32,113 nt of DNA, taken from Methyloglobulus sp. Lineage in GTDB: Bacteria; Pseudomonadota; Gammaproteobacteria; Methylococcales; Methylomonadaceae. The notes beneath the pieces were generated by a model. The model was not told where the DNA came from. It saw only the letters and a list, made by a program, of their open reading frames with translations, and did no database searches. This document shows positions 7,674 to 18,139 of this stretch, piece after piece (positions within the stretch are counted from its first letter, which is position 1; each line of letters starts with the position of its first letter). A program made the position numbers and the translations under genes. The stretch is taken from the NCBI GenBank assembly GCA_013141505.1, contig JABFQX010000081.1, positions 1 through 32,113 of the forward strand. The letters are read 5' to 3'.

Positions 7674-8911
7674 GACGCGCTCCCAGGCCAAGGCATAGCC
7701 ACTTCAGCAAGGTTTCTGCTGTCGAGTTTGGCATAAACCAGGGTGGTATTCAGCGAACGGTGCCTTAAGACATCGGCCACCTCTTTGAGGGAACTGCCAC
7801 CCGCCAACAGTCGGCTGGCCATCGTGTGCCGCAGAAGATGCGATCGCGTATAAGGCAAACCGGCTCGGGCATAAGCCTGGCGTATTGATTTACGGATGAG
7901 GTCAGGGCCAATAGGCTGGTCGCGTGGGGCGACGTTACGCACAAACACGGCGCGATTGCTCGTAGATGGCCGTTCAAACTTTAAATAATCGGCAATGGCT
8001 TGGCCGGTTGCACCAGGCAGAGGCATGACATCCCCACGCCGGCCTTTAGTCCGTCGCAGCGTGACAGTCGCTGCCTCCCAGTCGATATCGTCAAGACCAA
8101 GATGGGCCACCTCGCTGCTACGCAAGCCAAGATCCAGTGCACAATGCACGATGGCTGCCGTCCTGAGCACCGCTTTCCCGTTATATAAAAGAGCGGCCAA
8201 TAAACGTTCAATTTCGTTGTTGTTCAGTGCCCTCGGCAAAGAAGCCTGCTGCCAATTTGCCGGAAAGCTGGTGACACCGATCAAATGGTGCACCCTATCG
8301 CCCAGGGTGGCGCGGTAACGGAAATAGCCCCGTAATGCCGAAATTGGGGCGCTTATACTGGCAGATACCTTACATGCCTCGCTTTGGCTGGCGACAAACC
8401 TGCGTATATCATCGGGCTTAAACGCACCGATCTCAACCGGTTGATCGGCAAACTGCCCAAAAAGCAGCCGACGAATTATAGCAAGATAGTGTTTGCGGGT
8501 TTTGGGTGCAAGCCCTCGGACGTGATTCATATGATCGTCGAATCGTCGCAACTCTTCATCCACAGGGGTTAGACCGATTGACGGATCAGCGATAACGGCA
8601 TTGGCACGTAGCTGAACAAGAAGATGCCCAAGTGCTGCATGTAAATCTTTACGGTCGTGGAATACGGGCTTTTCACAGTTACAACAAGGCAGGTGACCGT
8701 CAAGAAAGCGATCGATTAGCGTCTCATCGATGCCTTTGACATCAATATTGCACTGGTGAATCCATCGCGCAAAGTGGGTCAGTCCGGCAAGGTAGTTATT
8801 TATCGTATTTGATGCATAGCGGCAGTTGTGCAAGTGCAGCATTAAAGCATCAACGTGGGGGGCTAATTGGCTCTCAAATAGCCAACTGCTTGTGCGGTGG
8901 TCAGAGTTCAT
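7670..8911 (-). CDS. tyrosine recombinase, first gene of RIT trio
   Basis: A 413-residue integrase-family protein, the longest of the trio. Residues 20-120 form an extra N-terminal part with a CCNC cysteine cluster (76-79) and nearby histidines that could bind zinc. The core-binding domain follows at about 121-220 (LAPKTRKHYLAIIRRLLFG). The catalytic domain shows R264 (GLRSSEV), K289 (RTKGRRG), H358 and R361 (SHLLRHT), H384 (LRHRSLN) and Y393 (LVYAKLD). The ATG at 8911 has a perfect AGGAGG five bases upstream; an upstream start at 8941 lacks one. It is the promoter-proximal gene of the element, with about 120 bases between its start and the right terminal repeat. Confidence 0.9.
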   Translation of the reverse strand: MNSDHRTSSWLFESQLAPHVDALMLHLHNCRYASNTINNYLAGLTHFARWIHQCNIDVKGIDETLIDRFLDGHLPCCNCEKPVFHDRKDLHAALGHLLVQLRANAVIADPSIGLTPVDEELRRFDDHMNHVRGLAPKTRKHYLAIIRRLLFGQFADQPVEIGAFKPDDIRRFVASQSEACKVSASISAPISALRGYFRYRATLGDRVHHLIGVTSFPANWQQASLPRALNNNEIERLLAALLYNGKAVLRTAAIVHCALDLGLRSSEVAHLGLDDIDWEAATVTLRRTKGRRGDVMPLPGATGQAIADYLKFERPSTSNRAVFVRNVAPRDQPIGPDLIRKSIRQAYARAGLPYTRSHLLRHTMASRLLAGGSSLKEVADVLRHRSLNTTLVYAKLDSRNLAEVAMPWPGSAS

Positions 8912-9031
8912 AAGAACCTCCTGATGTGAGTGGGTTTTCACTTCAGGACAACTGCAAAACTATGTCAAGTTAATCAGCTCGAGATTGGCAGGGACAACGA
9001 TAAAACAAGGCGTTACGGACAACTGTAAGTT

Positions 9032-9068
9032 GCAGCTATACATAGTTAGGGTCTATACATAGGGGTCG
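9032..9068 (-). repeat. RIT right terminal inverted repeat (37 bp)
   Basis: It begins GCAGCTATACATAGTTAGGG and is the exact reverse complement of 5589-5625. It contains CTATACATAG twice (9036-9045 and 9053-9062), the same sub-repeats as the left end. Its last six bases are also the first part of an adjoining palindrome. Confidence 0.95.
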
Positions 9069-9094
9069 CTATGGATAGCTATCCATAGCGACCC
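9063..9094. repeat. 32-bp perfect palindrome abutting the RIT right end
   Basis: The segment begins GGGTCGCTATGGATAG and ends with its exact mirror, CTATCCATAGCGACCC. It overlaps the right terminal repeat by six bases. It contains CTATGGATAG (9069-9078) and CTATCCATAG (9079-9088), each one or two bases away from the CTATGTATAG sub-repeats of the element ends. It could be the insertion target or extra recombinase sites. No counterpart exists at the left end. Confidence 0.9.
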
Positions 9095-9399
9095 AAAGCT
9101 GACAATCAGCAGCTTGCCTTGTTTTTCCTAAAACCGGCCATTTGTTAACAAAGCCTGTCACCCATTTATTCCTAATTTAAACCAATGTGATTAATTTTTT
9201 TGTTAACCTGCTAATCAGTCCGCAATGTGGCCACTACCGAATATTTAAATCCCAAATTCTGGGTATTCATAAATGTCTCGTTAGTATTCTTTTCTGTATG
9301 GCTCATAAGCAGAAGTAAATTAACTTATTTACGTAAACTCTAAAGTTGATGTTGGGATGATGATCTCATATGGCATAACACATTGAGTATGCTAGCCCG
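9095..9399. other. gene-free spacer right of the RIT element
   Basis: No gene is recognised between the RIT right end and the 3' end of the secreted-protein operon. A small stem (AAGCTG 9096-9101 with CAGCTT 9110-9115) is followed by GCCTTGTTTTT, but it is too short to call a terminator with confidence. The rest is AT-rich. Confidence 0.5.
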
Positions 9400-10743
9400 C
9401 TACTTCGTTAAGCTTATGTCGGCACAACCGAAGAATGTCAACAACTTACTACCTTGTAAGAACTTTCCTATAACGCATGATTCTTTATCTGAGACAATAA
9501 GGTCAGTACCCACAGGTCGGAAATGTATCACCAAATCGAGATCTGAATCCTTAGTTTTTCCGTCAAGTTCATATACCTTTTTAATATGCCCGCGATCATG
9601 GGGTGGAGTAGCACCCCCGTTACCATTGATAATTAAATTCCTAGGGCCAAAACGGACACTAGATTGAATTATCTTTGTGGCGTCAAATGCGATTGGATTT
9701 CCGTATTCACCAGCCCCTGTACTCAATATTGATACTGGAATTGTAGCCACTTTTGTTTTGGCTATGTTTGGGTCTTTCCGAGGTTTAATGTCAATCGTGA
9801 CGGGTACGGCGCAGTCAACTGATAGAGATGTGGAGCCATCATTGTTGTTGCGGTTTGGGTCAGTAACAGATGCCCGACTCGCATCTATACGAGCTTTGAA
9901 TGTAGCTGAATAACTCCCTGGCTGAAGACATTGGAGTGTATATGATTGGTCGCGTTGGCGAGATTCGTTGAGACCTAATTTTGGTTCCGAATACTGTTGT
10001 GCGGCTATAGGTTTAACTGATAGCTCTGGAGCAGGTAGCGCATTTAAGGTCAAATTAGCATCAATAGGAGAGTCTGGGCCAAGATTTGTCATAAAAGTGC
10101 GGATGACTACATTATCTAATTTCCCCAAGAGTGTCAAAGAAGATGATGCCTGTACGGATATGCTGTTTATTGCCAAATCTGCGACACTACAGTCTGAGTC
10201 ATCAGGATTCTGGTCGCAAAACTCGCGAACCGCCGGTCGTAAGTCTACCGCAATTAATTCTTGTTTAAGTGGAATATCAGTGACCTTCATCGTCCCCAAA
10301 TCTGGGTCGAATGGTAATACAAATCGTCCTGATGCGCTTGGAAGGGTAATTCGCTTTTCATGTCCACCTTCCCATAAAAATGCCCACAGCGGATGCCATG
10401 CATTGAACTTCTCCATAAAGCGATCTTGATCATCAAACAGCTCTACCCCTAATAATGGCGGGTCGCCGATACGGGCATGAGCGCGACCAAAAGTCACTTC
10501 CGCCGAGGCTAATGCAACGTTAGTTCTTCCATCAAACTTAAGGCGAACAACCATCGCTTTCGAGGGATCGTCAAAATCAAGTTTAGGTATGGGTTCTATT
10601 CGTGGATCAACACCGGCAGCAACGCTTACTGACATCCACAATACCACTAAGCCCATTAATCCAATACGAACCAATGAATGAAATTTTATTTTGAATTCAA
10701 AAGGCCACAACGGGGCGCACTTAGAAATTCTTTGAGTTTCCAT
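9400..10743 (-). CDS. secreted protein with CARDB-like and IDIKP-type domains
   Basis: A 447-residue exported protein. The N-terminus has a long positively charged region and a hydrophobic core (LMGLVVLWMSVSVAAG), a plausible signal peptide cleaved near residue 44. The middle (about 205-312) looks like an immunoglobulin-type CARDB/DUF11 domain (LDNVVIRTFMTNLGPDSP, then CLQPGSYSATFKARID). The C-terminus (about 315-447) starts VPVTIDIKPRKDPN, then ATIPVSILST and an FDAT segment. This is the pattern of a domain repeated in many extracellular bacterial proteins (usually IDIKPG...IPVAIL), whose role is unknown. The ATG at 10743 has AGGAGG five bases upstream, overlapping the stop codon of the peptidase gene. 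The two are therefore co-translated and the proteins probably work together outside the cell. Confidence 0.75.
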   Translation of the reverse strand: METQRISKCAPLWPFEFKIKFHSLVRIGLMGLVVLWMSVSVAAGVDPRIEPIPKLDFDDPSKAMVVRLKFDGRTNVALASAEVTFGRAHARIGDPPLLGVELFDDQDRFMEKFNAWHPLWAFLWEGGHEKRITLPSASGRFVLPFDPDLGTMKVTDIPLKQELIAVDLRPAVREFCDQNPDDSDCSVADLAINSISVQASSSLTLLGKLDNVVIRTFMTNLGPDSPIDANLTLNALPAPELSVKPIAAQQYSEPKLGLNESRQRDQSYTLQCLQPGSYSATFKARIDASRASVTDPNRNNNDGSTSLSVDCAVPVTIDIKPRKDPNIAKTKVATIPVSILSTGAGEYGNPIAFDATKIIQSSVRFGPRNLIINGNGGATPPHDRGHIKKVYELDGKTKDSDLDLVIHFRPVGTDLIVSDKESCVIGKFLQGSKLLTFFGCADISLTK

Positions 10744-10752
10744 CAAAGCCTC

Positions 10753-12336
10753 CTAGCAGCTTGCTGCCTGACATTTGCCAAAAAACCAGTTCATGCGACG
10801 GTTATCGGCTGCCTGGGGGTTGAGATTGTCAAACATCAGATCATTAGAACTAGGTTCTGAAGTGGACCAGTCATTAGCAGAGTCAAGGAACCATTTTGAA
10901 ACATCATCGAATTCACGACATTGAGCGGAGGTGCGCCTTAGATTTGGTGCATCATCTGCACAATCTTCGGGTTCCTTGTAAACATTCGGGAATGGATCAT
11001 TTTGAAAATATCCACCATCACAATCTGTATTCCCACCCCCAGCTTTGCAATACTCGTCTGCTAAGCCAAAAGGTCGATGACCAGTTTCGTGGAGAAAAAC
11101 TCGCCCCAACAAACCACCGTCCAGCCGCGTCGCATCACCACTGAAAATTTGTTCGCCGCCAGGGGCGCAGTCACGAATTGATGGGCCCTGTCGATGAACT
11201 ATTGCACCAGCATCTGCAAAGGCAAAATCCTTATCCCAGTTTTCTGGGGCTTCCGAATCGCAGTTGTTTTTCGCTTTACCGGGCTTCTTGGCAATCCAAA
11301 AATTAACTTTATCCTGGTTGCTGAGATAAATATCCTCGCTGTAGTAGGCTTTAATCATGGCCTCAATGTCGGTCAAGAACAGAGAGTTATCCGGAAAAAC
11401 ATAACTGTTGTCACCACGGATAAACACAATGTCAACTCGACTACTTCGCGGCCCGGTGTAGAGAATTGGAGTGGCTTTTTCCCGAAGAGGAACGGTTCCT
11501 GAATCATTTAAGGACCTAACGTCTACAACGCGCCAACCGGTAAACACCGGTACGCCATCATCTATAACACGACAACCATAGGCGATTTCGCTTTGAAAGC
11601 GAGGATCCTGAAATCCAGGGATAGTCATCGAGTAGTTAAGGCTAGTACCCCCGGCAGACTTAACCGGGGCTGATTTATCATTCACCCAGATTTCAATTGC
11701 ATCGGCAAGTTTGGGATTCCCAGCACCATCAACTGAATTGGCTTTAATGGTGAATTTACCCTTTTCCTGAGGCCAGATAGGGCTATGGAGACAACTTACG
11801 CGGAGACCAGGAGCAGAGGGAGGTTCGGTGATGTCGATTTTGAAGGAAATCTCCGCATCTCCAGCGCTAACGATAGTCGTTCCACAATTACCGCTTGCAT
11901 CGCCGGTTACCCGACAAGGTGCCAAATTGACGTTTAATACCAAACTGAGTCCAGGCCCCGGAGATAGATCAGCTTCTTCATTTTCAAACTTAAGGAGACC
12001 ATCATCATCCATAATGAAAATTCTGACGGGAATTGAGCCTTTCGAGGCATCGACTGGCTTAGAGAATTCCCAATTTGGATGTATATCATCTTGATCGATA
12101 GCCTCATCCTCGTTTTCAAATTCCTGACCATCAATCTGGACAATAGCAAAAAAAGTAGCTTCGTCGAAAGGGCCATCGAAATCTTTAAGCGCCCTTACTC
12201 TTTCAATTGTAACTCGCGCAACTACGTCAAGAGCGTATGCTGGTTTAGGAAACGTGAAAATTCCCATGATGCTGAGAAAGAAGCCCAAAAAGCGCAGAGT
12301 TTGATTTCGTAGCGGAATTTTATTTTGAGTTATCAT
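10753..12336 (-). CDS. secreted M64-like zinc metallopeptidase
   Basis: A 527-residue protein with a signal peptide (LRFLGFFLSIMGIFTF, cleavage near AYA at 36). Residues 38-140 form a beta-rich, acidic domain (ARVTIERVRALKDFDGPFDE, and MDDDGLLKFENEEAD) that could be C2-like and bind calcium. From about residue 298 (SRVDIVFIRGDNSY) the fold resembles M64 (IgA-protease-like) peptidases. The zinc site HETGHRPFGLADEY (416-429) has H416, E417 and H420, with the GLADEY extension diagnostic of M64. Multiple cysteines suggest disulphides and an extracytoplasmic location. The ATG at 12336 has GGGAG seven bases upstream. It is the first gene of a two-gene operon. The substrate is unknown. Confidence 0.8.
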   Translation of the reverse strand: MITQNKIPLRNQTLRFLGFFLSIMGIFTFPKPAYALDVVARVTIERVRALKDFDGPFDEATFFAIVQIDGQEFENEDEAIDQDDIHPNWEFSKPVDASKGSIPVRIFIMDDDGLLKFENEEADLSPGPGLSLVLNVNLAPCRVTGDASGNCGTTIVSAGDAEISFKIDITEPPSAPGLRVSCLHSPIWPQEKGKFTIKANSVDGAGNPKLADAIEIWVNDKSAPVKSAGGTSLNYSMTIPGFQDPRFQSEIAYGCRVIDDGVPVFTGWRVVDVRSLNDSGTVPLREKATPILYTGPRSSRVDIVFIRGDNSYVFPDNSLFLTDIEAMIKAYYSEDIYLSNQDKVNFWIAKKPGKAKNNCDSEAPENWDKDFAFADAGAIVHRQGPSIRDCAPGGEQIFSGDATRLDGGLLGRVFLHETGHRPFGLADEYCKAGGGNTDCDGGYFQNDPFPNVYKEPEDCADDAPNLRRTSAQCREFDDVSKWFLDSANDWSTSEPSSNDLMFDNLNPQAADNRRMNWFFGKCQAASC

Positions 12337-12564
12337 TTTCGCACTCCCAGTGTAGCAATTTATGGATTACTGCCAACAATGTTTTTTATATGACCCTTTA
12401 CTGACTACACATTAAAAACCTATGAGATAGATATTTTTAATTTGTTAGAACTATTGATTTCAATGATTGCAGACTCAAGCCCGATAGTGCTCTTATAATT
12501 ATAAGATTGTCAATAATTAATTTTAACGTCCGCTATCGGTTCAGCCCGTGTAAATACAACAAAA

Positions 12565-12720
12565 ATGGTAGGGCTTTTAAAAATTAACCGATATAAAAAG
12601 CTTGATACAAGGACTGTAACCTATATTGCCATAGAATTTGAACAGGCATTTATGGAAGCTCAAGAATCTGATGCTCAGGAAATAGAGGCTATGCGTTTGG
12701 TTACTTATACGATACAGTAA
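12565..12720 (+). CDS. small hypothetical reading frame, 51 residues
   Basis: Starts MVGLLKINRYKKLDTRTV at an ATG and runs to a TAA. Composition is protein-like (charged, helical, TYIAIEFEQAFMEAQ), but there is no good ribosome site and no recognised family. It may be a remnant of a larger gene. Confidence 0.25.
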   Translation: MVGLLKINRYKKLDTRTVTYIAIEFEQAFMEAQESDAQEIEAMRLVTYTIQ

Positions 12721-12934
12721 TGGAAATGGGATACCCTGAATATAAGCAAATGTAATTCCTTCAAAAGATTGTAGGTGGGCCTAGATGATTGGATTAAGGC
12801 CTAACCCATTGATTACGCTAATTATGCGGCTGCTACATAATTCCGTTCAAATGAGTAATTATAGTTATTTTTATTGAATGTCTGTAGAGACAAGTTTGAT
12901 TGTCGGCTTTAGATAATGATGAGCGGCAGTTCTT

Positions 12935-12956
12935 GGCCGATTCCTAGCGGTCGGCC
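12935..12956. repeat. GGCCGA...TCGGCC hairpin in a possible dispersed intergenic word
   Basis: GGCCGA (12935-12940) and TCGGCC (12951-12956) form a 6-bp stem within GAGCGGCAGTTCTTGGCCGA and onward. Words of this kind (AGCGGCAGTT...GGCCGA) are common between genes in gammaproteobacteria. Only this one clear copy is in the window. Confidence 0.35.
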
Positions 12957-13243
12957 TGTCTCAGATAAATAATCGCCAGTGGCTGCTTTCAGCATTTTGC
13001 TGTTTATCAGCTTGGTGACAACAACGAAAACCTACCCGCATTGCAATCCAATGATGCACCCATAATTCCAGATGACGAAAACAACATCTCCTGATTTTAG
13101 AGCATTGGAAAGAATTAGAAAGATGTATACGAAAAAGTAATTTCAAGTTCGGGAGTTCAATCTGCTCAACCTTTTTTCAATTAATCCTCGGAAGAGACAA
13201 ATATCAGAGTTTTCCTTTGCTGCCTTTTACTTATCTGATAAAA

Positions 13244-13305
13244 AATTTCACTTTCTATGTCACAAGAATTTCACATACTTGTCACAAATTTCACATTCTG
13301 TGTCA
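13244..13305. repeat. three degenerate tandem repeats beside the gyrB stop
   Basis: AATTTCAC starts at 13244, 13267 and 13287, each followed after 6-9 bases by TGTCA(CA). Units are 23, 20 and about 19 bases long. They lie immediately 3' of gyrB. They could be an array of protein sites, a decayed repeat, or a transcript-end feature. Confidence 0.6.
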
Positions 13306-13321
13306 TTTTACAACACACATG

Positions 13322-15784
<2,463 letters not shown>

Positions 15785-15798
15785 TCATTTTCCTCAAT

Positions 15799-16899
15799 TT
15801 ACAAAGATGTTCCACATGGAACATTAATCTGGTCTATCTGACCATGTTCCATGTGGAACATATTGTAGTTTTCAAACCCACTCAAATCGCCAAAATCACC
15901 AATTTCAGTTGCCGTAATAAACACTTGGCATTGAATTTTATGCAAATAAAATAAAATTTTTGCCCGATTCTCCATATCCAACTCTGCAGCAAAATCATCT
16001 ATCAAAATACAACCAAATTTATCACGCTCTTTAGATATTAATTCAACCTGTGCGAGCTTTAAACAAATAACCAGTAATTTTAATTGTCCTCTTGATACAA
16101 CATCTTTTGCCAAGCGGTTATTGACTGTCACATAAAAATCGCTTCTATGAGGTCCGCTATTAGTAAAACCATAGCGAATATCCTTTTCTAAATCGTCAAT
16201 AAGTTTTTCCTCTAGCAATTTAGATTTATCCCAACCTGGCAATAAACTAATATCCATATGACTCAAATCAAGAAATCTGGATATTGTATTAAGCAATACA
16301 GGCTTTAGCTTTTCAAGGTACTGAGAGCGATATTGATCAACCAGTGTACCGTAATTAGCCATCTCTTTATTCCAGACATCAAGCTGGCTCACCGCTTTCT
16401 CTTTCAGCAAGGCATTTCGTTGTGCTAATACCTTTTTGTACTTTCTCCAAACCGGTAGAAAACTTTCTTCATGATTAAAAATACCCCAATCTAAAAACTC
16501 CCTACGTATTTGTGCGCCGGCATCTAATAGCTCGAAACTTTTTGGATGAATAATCTGCAATGGCAAGGCATAAGCTAAATCAGAACGATTCTGGCTAGCT
16601 TGCTGGTTTATCCTTATATCAATATTTTTACCGTCCAGACGTATACCCAGATGCTGGTTTTGGGTATTGTCTAGCAAGATCTGCGCTGATACGATTAATT
16701 CCTGTTGATCAAAATTAATAACAGATTTTATTGAAGATGTGCGGAATGACTTTGCTCGACCCAGCAAAAAAACAGCTTCAATCAGTGCACTTTTACCGCT
16801 CGCATTATTACCAAAAATAAAATTGAGGCCTGGCGACGGGTTTATCGTTTGTTCATGGATATTCCTTACGTTGTATATGTTCAGCCTCTTTAAGCTCAT
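15799..16899 (-). CDS. recF: DNA replication and repair protein RecF
   Basis: RecF is an SMC-like ATPase that, with RecO and RecR, loads RecA at single-strand gaps behind stalled forks. The 366 residues are typical. The Walker A motif is GNNASGKS (30-37). The ABC signature lies in DVVSRGQLKLLVICLKLAQ and the Walker B in CILIDDFAAELD. I chose the ATG at 16899 (MSLKRLNIYNVRNI), which matches the family start; a TTG two codons upstream keeps the frame open. It begins 10 bases after the dnaN stop. The last 20 codons contain two copies of an 18-mer in inverted orientation, so the C-terminal sequence (MFHMEHGQIDQINVPCGTSL) is partly dictated by those DNA sites. Confidence 0.96.
   Translation of the reverse strand: MSLKRLNIYNVRNIHEQTINPSPGLNFIFGNNASGKSALIEAVFLLGRAKSFRTSSIKSVINFDQQELIVSAQILLDNTQNQHLGIRLDGKNIDIRINQQASQNRSDLAYALPLQIIHPKSFELLDAGAQIRREFLDWGIFNHEESFLPVWRKYKKVLAQRNALLKEKAVSQLDVWNKEMANYGTLVDQYRSQYLEKLKPVLLNTISRFLDLSHMDISLLPGWDKSKLLEEKLIDDLEKDIRYGFTNSGPHRSDFYVTVNNRLAKDVVSRGQLKLLVICLKLAQVELISKERDKFGCILIDDFAAELDMENRAKILFYLHKIQCQVFITATEIGDFGDLSGFENYNMFHMEHGQIDQINVPCGTSL
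15807..15824. promoter_or_regulatory. parS-like site 1, in the 3' end of recF
   Basis: ATGTTCCACATGGAACAT differs at one central base from the perfect palindrome TGTTCCACGTGGAACA, the form of parS seen in Pseudomonas-type genomes. Its exact reverse complement lies 19 bases away, so it can also be read as one arm of a hairpin. Confidence 0.6.
15844..15861. promoter_or_regulatory. parS-like site 2, in the 3' end of recF
   Basis: ATGTTCCATGTGGAACAT is the exact reverse complement of site 1 and is likewise one base from a perfect 16-bp parS palindrome. Two sites this close to dnaA and dnaN fit the usual origin-proximal position of ParB loading sites. The alternative is an 18-bp stem-loop in the recF-gyrB transcript. 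Confidence 0.6.
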
Positions 16900-16908
16900 A
16901 GCCAACCA

Positions 16909-18009
16909 TCACAGGCGCATAGGCATGACTATAAATTTATATTCTGATTGTTCGGGTTCATCAACAAAACAACTGCTGGCATTACTGGCAATTGTCAATA
17001 AGACTGAATCAGAATCAAGGTTTGTAATGGCATCCAATAAATACTGGGCATTAAAAGCAATCGATAGTGGTTCACCCTTATAGCCAATAGTTAGTTCTTC
17101 CTCAGCTTCGTCATGTTCAGGATTGTGGGTGCTGATCTTCATACTGCCGGAAACAATGTCGAAAGTCACGCCCTTAAATTTTTCATTGGCAAGAATAGCG
17201 ACCCTAGTTAAGGTCTCTTTTAATTCTTGTTTAGGGATGGCGATAGGTTCAAAAAACGCCTGTTGGAAAACTTTTCCGAAATCAGGGTATTTTGCATCGA
17301 CCAGCTTGGCAGAAAAAACAAGCTGATCGATGGTAATCTTAATGTTGTTATTGGAAAAGATTACCGTTAATTCCGACTCAGAATTATCCAATAAACGATA
17401 TAACTCCAAAACACCTTTTCTTGGCAAAATAATCCTGGCTTCATAGCCAGTTGGTTGCACCAAATCGTCTTCAAATATCGACAAACGATGACCGTCAGAT
17501 GACACTAACTTAAATTTATTATTAGAAATATTTAGCAACAAACCATTCAGATAATAACGGACATCCTGATTGGCCATACAAAATATGGTTTTTTCTAATG
17601 CCTTTTTTAGTTTGCTGGCGGGAATAGAAAATTGTCTATCCATTTCCGATTCAGCAAATTCAGGATAGTGTTCGGCGGGTAAACAACTAAGTGAAAATCG
17701 ACTTCGATTTGATAAGACTTTAACTTTATCGTTCAGCTTTTCAAAATGAATATCAGCATTACTAGGAAGCAAACGACAAATATCCAATAACTTTCTCGCG
17801 GGAACTGTAATCGCACCCGGACTTGCTGTACTGATATTAATTTTGGCAACAATCTGAATTTCCAAATCGGTACCGGTTAATGTTAACGATTCACCTTCAA
17901 CAACCATTAACACATTAGCCAATACTGGCATAGTTTGCCTTTTTTCAATAACGCCTACTATTTGCTGCAATGAAGGTAATAAGGATTCTCTATTAATAAT
18001 ATATTTCAT
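16909..18009 (-). CDS. dnaN: DNA polymerase III subunit beta (sliding clamp)
   Basis: The beta clamp dimerises into a ring that tethers polymerase III and many repair proteins to DNA. The 366 residues match the family exactly. It begins MKYIINRESLLPSLQQIVG and contains the three repeated clamp domains. RQTMPVLANVLM lies in domain 1, and DVRYYLNGLLL and SSDGHRLSIFE at the domain 1/2 boundary. It ends with the conserved YKFIVMPMRL, where the C-terminal Met-Pro-Met-Arg segment borders the partner-binding cleft. There is no obvious ribosome site before the ATG at 18009. The 185-base gap upstream to dnaA holds two DnaA-box-like words, so dnaN may have its own promoter as well as read-through from dnaA. 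Confidence 0.98.
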   Translation of the reverse strand: MKYIINRESLLPSLQQIVGVIEKRQTMPVLANVLMVVEGESLTLTGTDLEIQIVAKINISTASPGAITVPARKLLDICRLLPSNADIHFEKLNDKVKVLSNRSRFSLSCLPAEHYPEFAESEMDRQFSIPASKLKKALEKTIFCMANQDVRYYLNGLLLNISNNKFKLVSSDGHRLSIFEDDLVQPTGYEARIILPRKGVLELYRLLDNSESELTVIFSNNNIKITIDQLVFSAKLVDAKYPDFGKVFQQAFFEPIAIPKQELKETLTRVAILANEKFKGVTFDIVSGSMKISTHNPEHDEAEEELTIGYKGEPLSIAFNAQYLLDAITNLDSDSVLLTIASNASSCFVDEPEQSEYKFIVMPMRL

Positions 18010-18139
18010 AATACTTTTATTTTATAACTATTATTAGTGCCACGAATTTCTGTTAGTAGTCTTATTATTATTATATATTTCATTTAGTTATTATATTTTT
18101 AAAGCTGTTGTTAACTGCCATTATAACGTGTGTACAAAA

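Larger units (their letters stand above)
5589..9068 (-). mobile_element. Recombinase-In-Trio (RIT) element, apparently complete
   Basis: A 3480-bp unit bounded by perfect 37-bp inverted repeats encloses only three tyrosine-recombinase genes. They are read in one direction with overlapping ends, in the order 413, 325 and 338 residues. This is the defining architecture of RIT elements. All three proteins keep the R, K, HxxR, H and Y positions, and no frame is broken, so the element may be active. The DNA is visibly GC-richer than the origin genes, consistent with transfer. No target-site duplication is obvious. Confidence 0.9.
12337..13321. other. 985-bp spacer between gyrB and the secreted-protein operon
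   Basis: This stretch looks eroded. It holds a 51-codon reading frame (12565-12720), a short GGCCGA hairpin, and a stretch before a TGA at 13092-13094 that translates without a start codon to a hydrophilic tail (YQLGDNNENLPALQS). It ends with degenerate tandem repeats next to the gyrB stop. The start-less frame may be the remains of a gene. No complete gene, tRNA or rRNA is recognised. Confidence 0.55.

Noticed and set aside
9968-10429. Plus-strand open frame of 153 codons
   Set aside because: It is antisense to the secreted IDIKP-domain gene, with no family features and no ribosome site.
12349-12376. Promoter TTGGCA-N16-TACACT for the peptidase operon (minus strand)
   Set aside because: The implied transcript start would fall only a few bases before the ATG, leaving no room for the GGGAG ribosome site.
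12961-13146. Minus-strand 61-codon frame in the gyrB spacer
   Set aside because: Cys/His/Arg-rich low-likelihood composition; the opposite strand reads as a more protein-like remnant.
13244-13305. CRISPR array
   Set aside because: There are only three degenerate 20-23 base units with no unique spacers of constant length.
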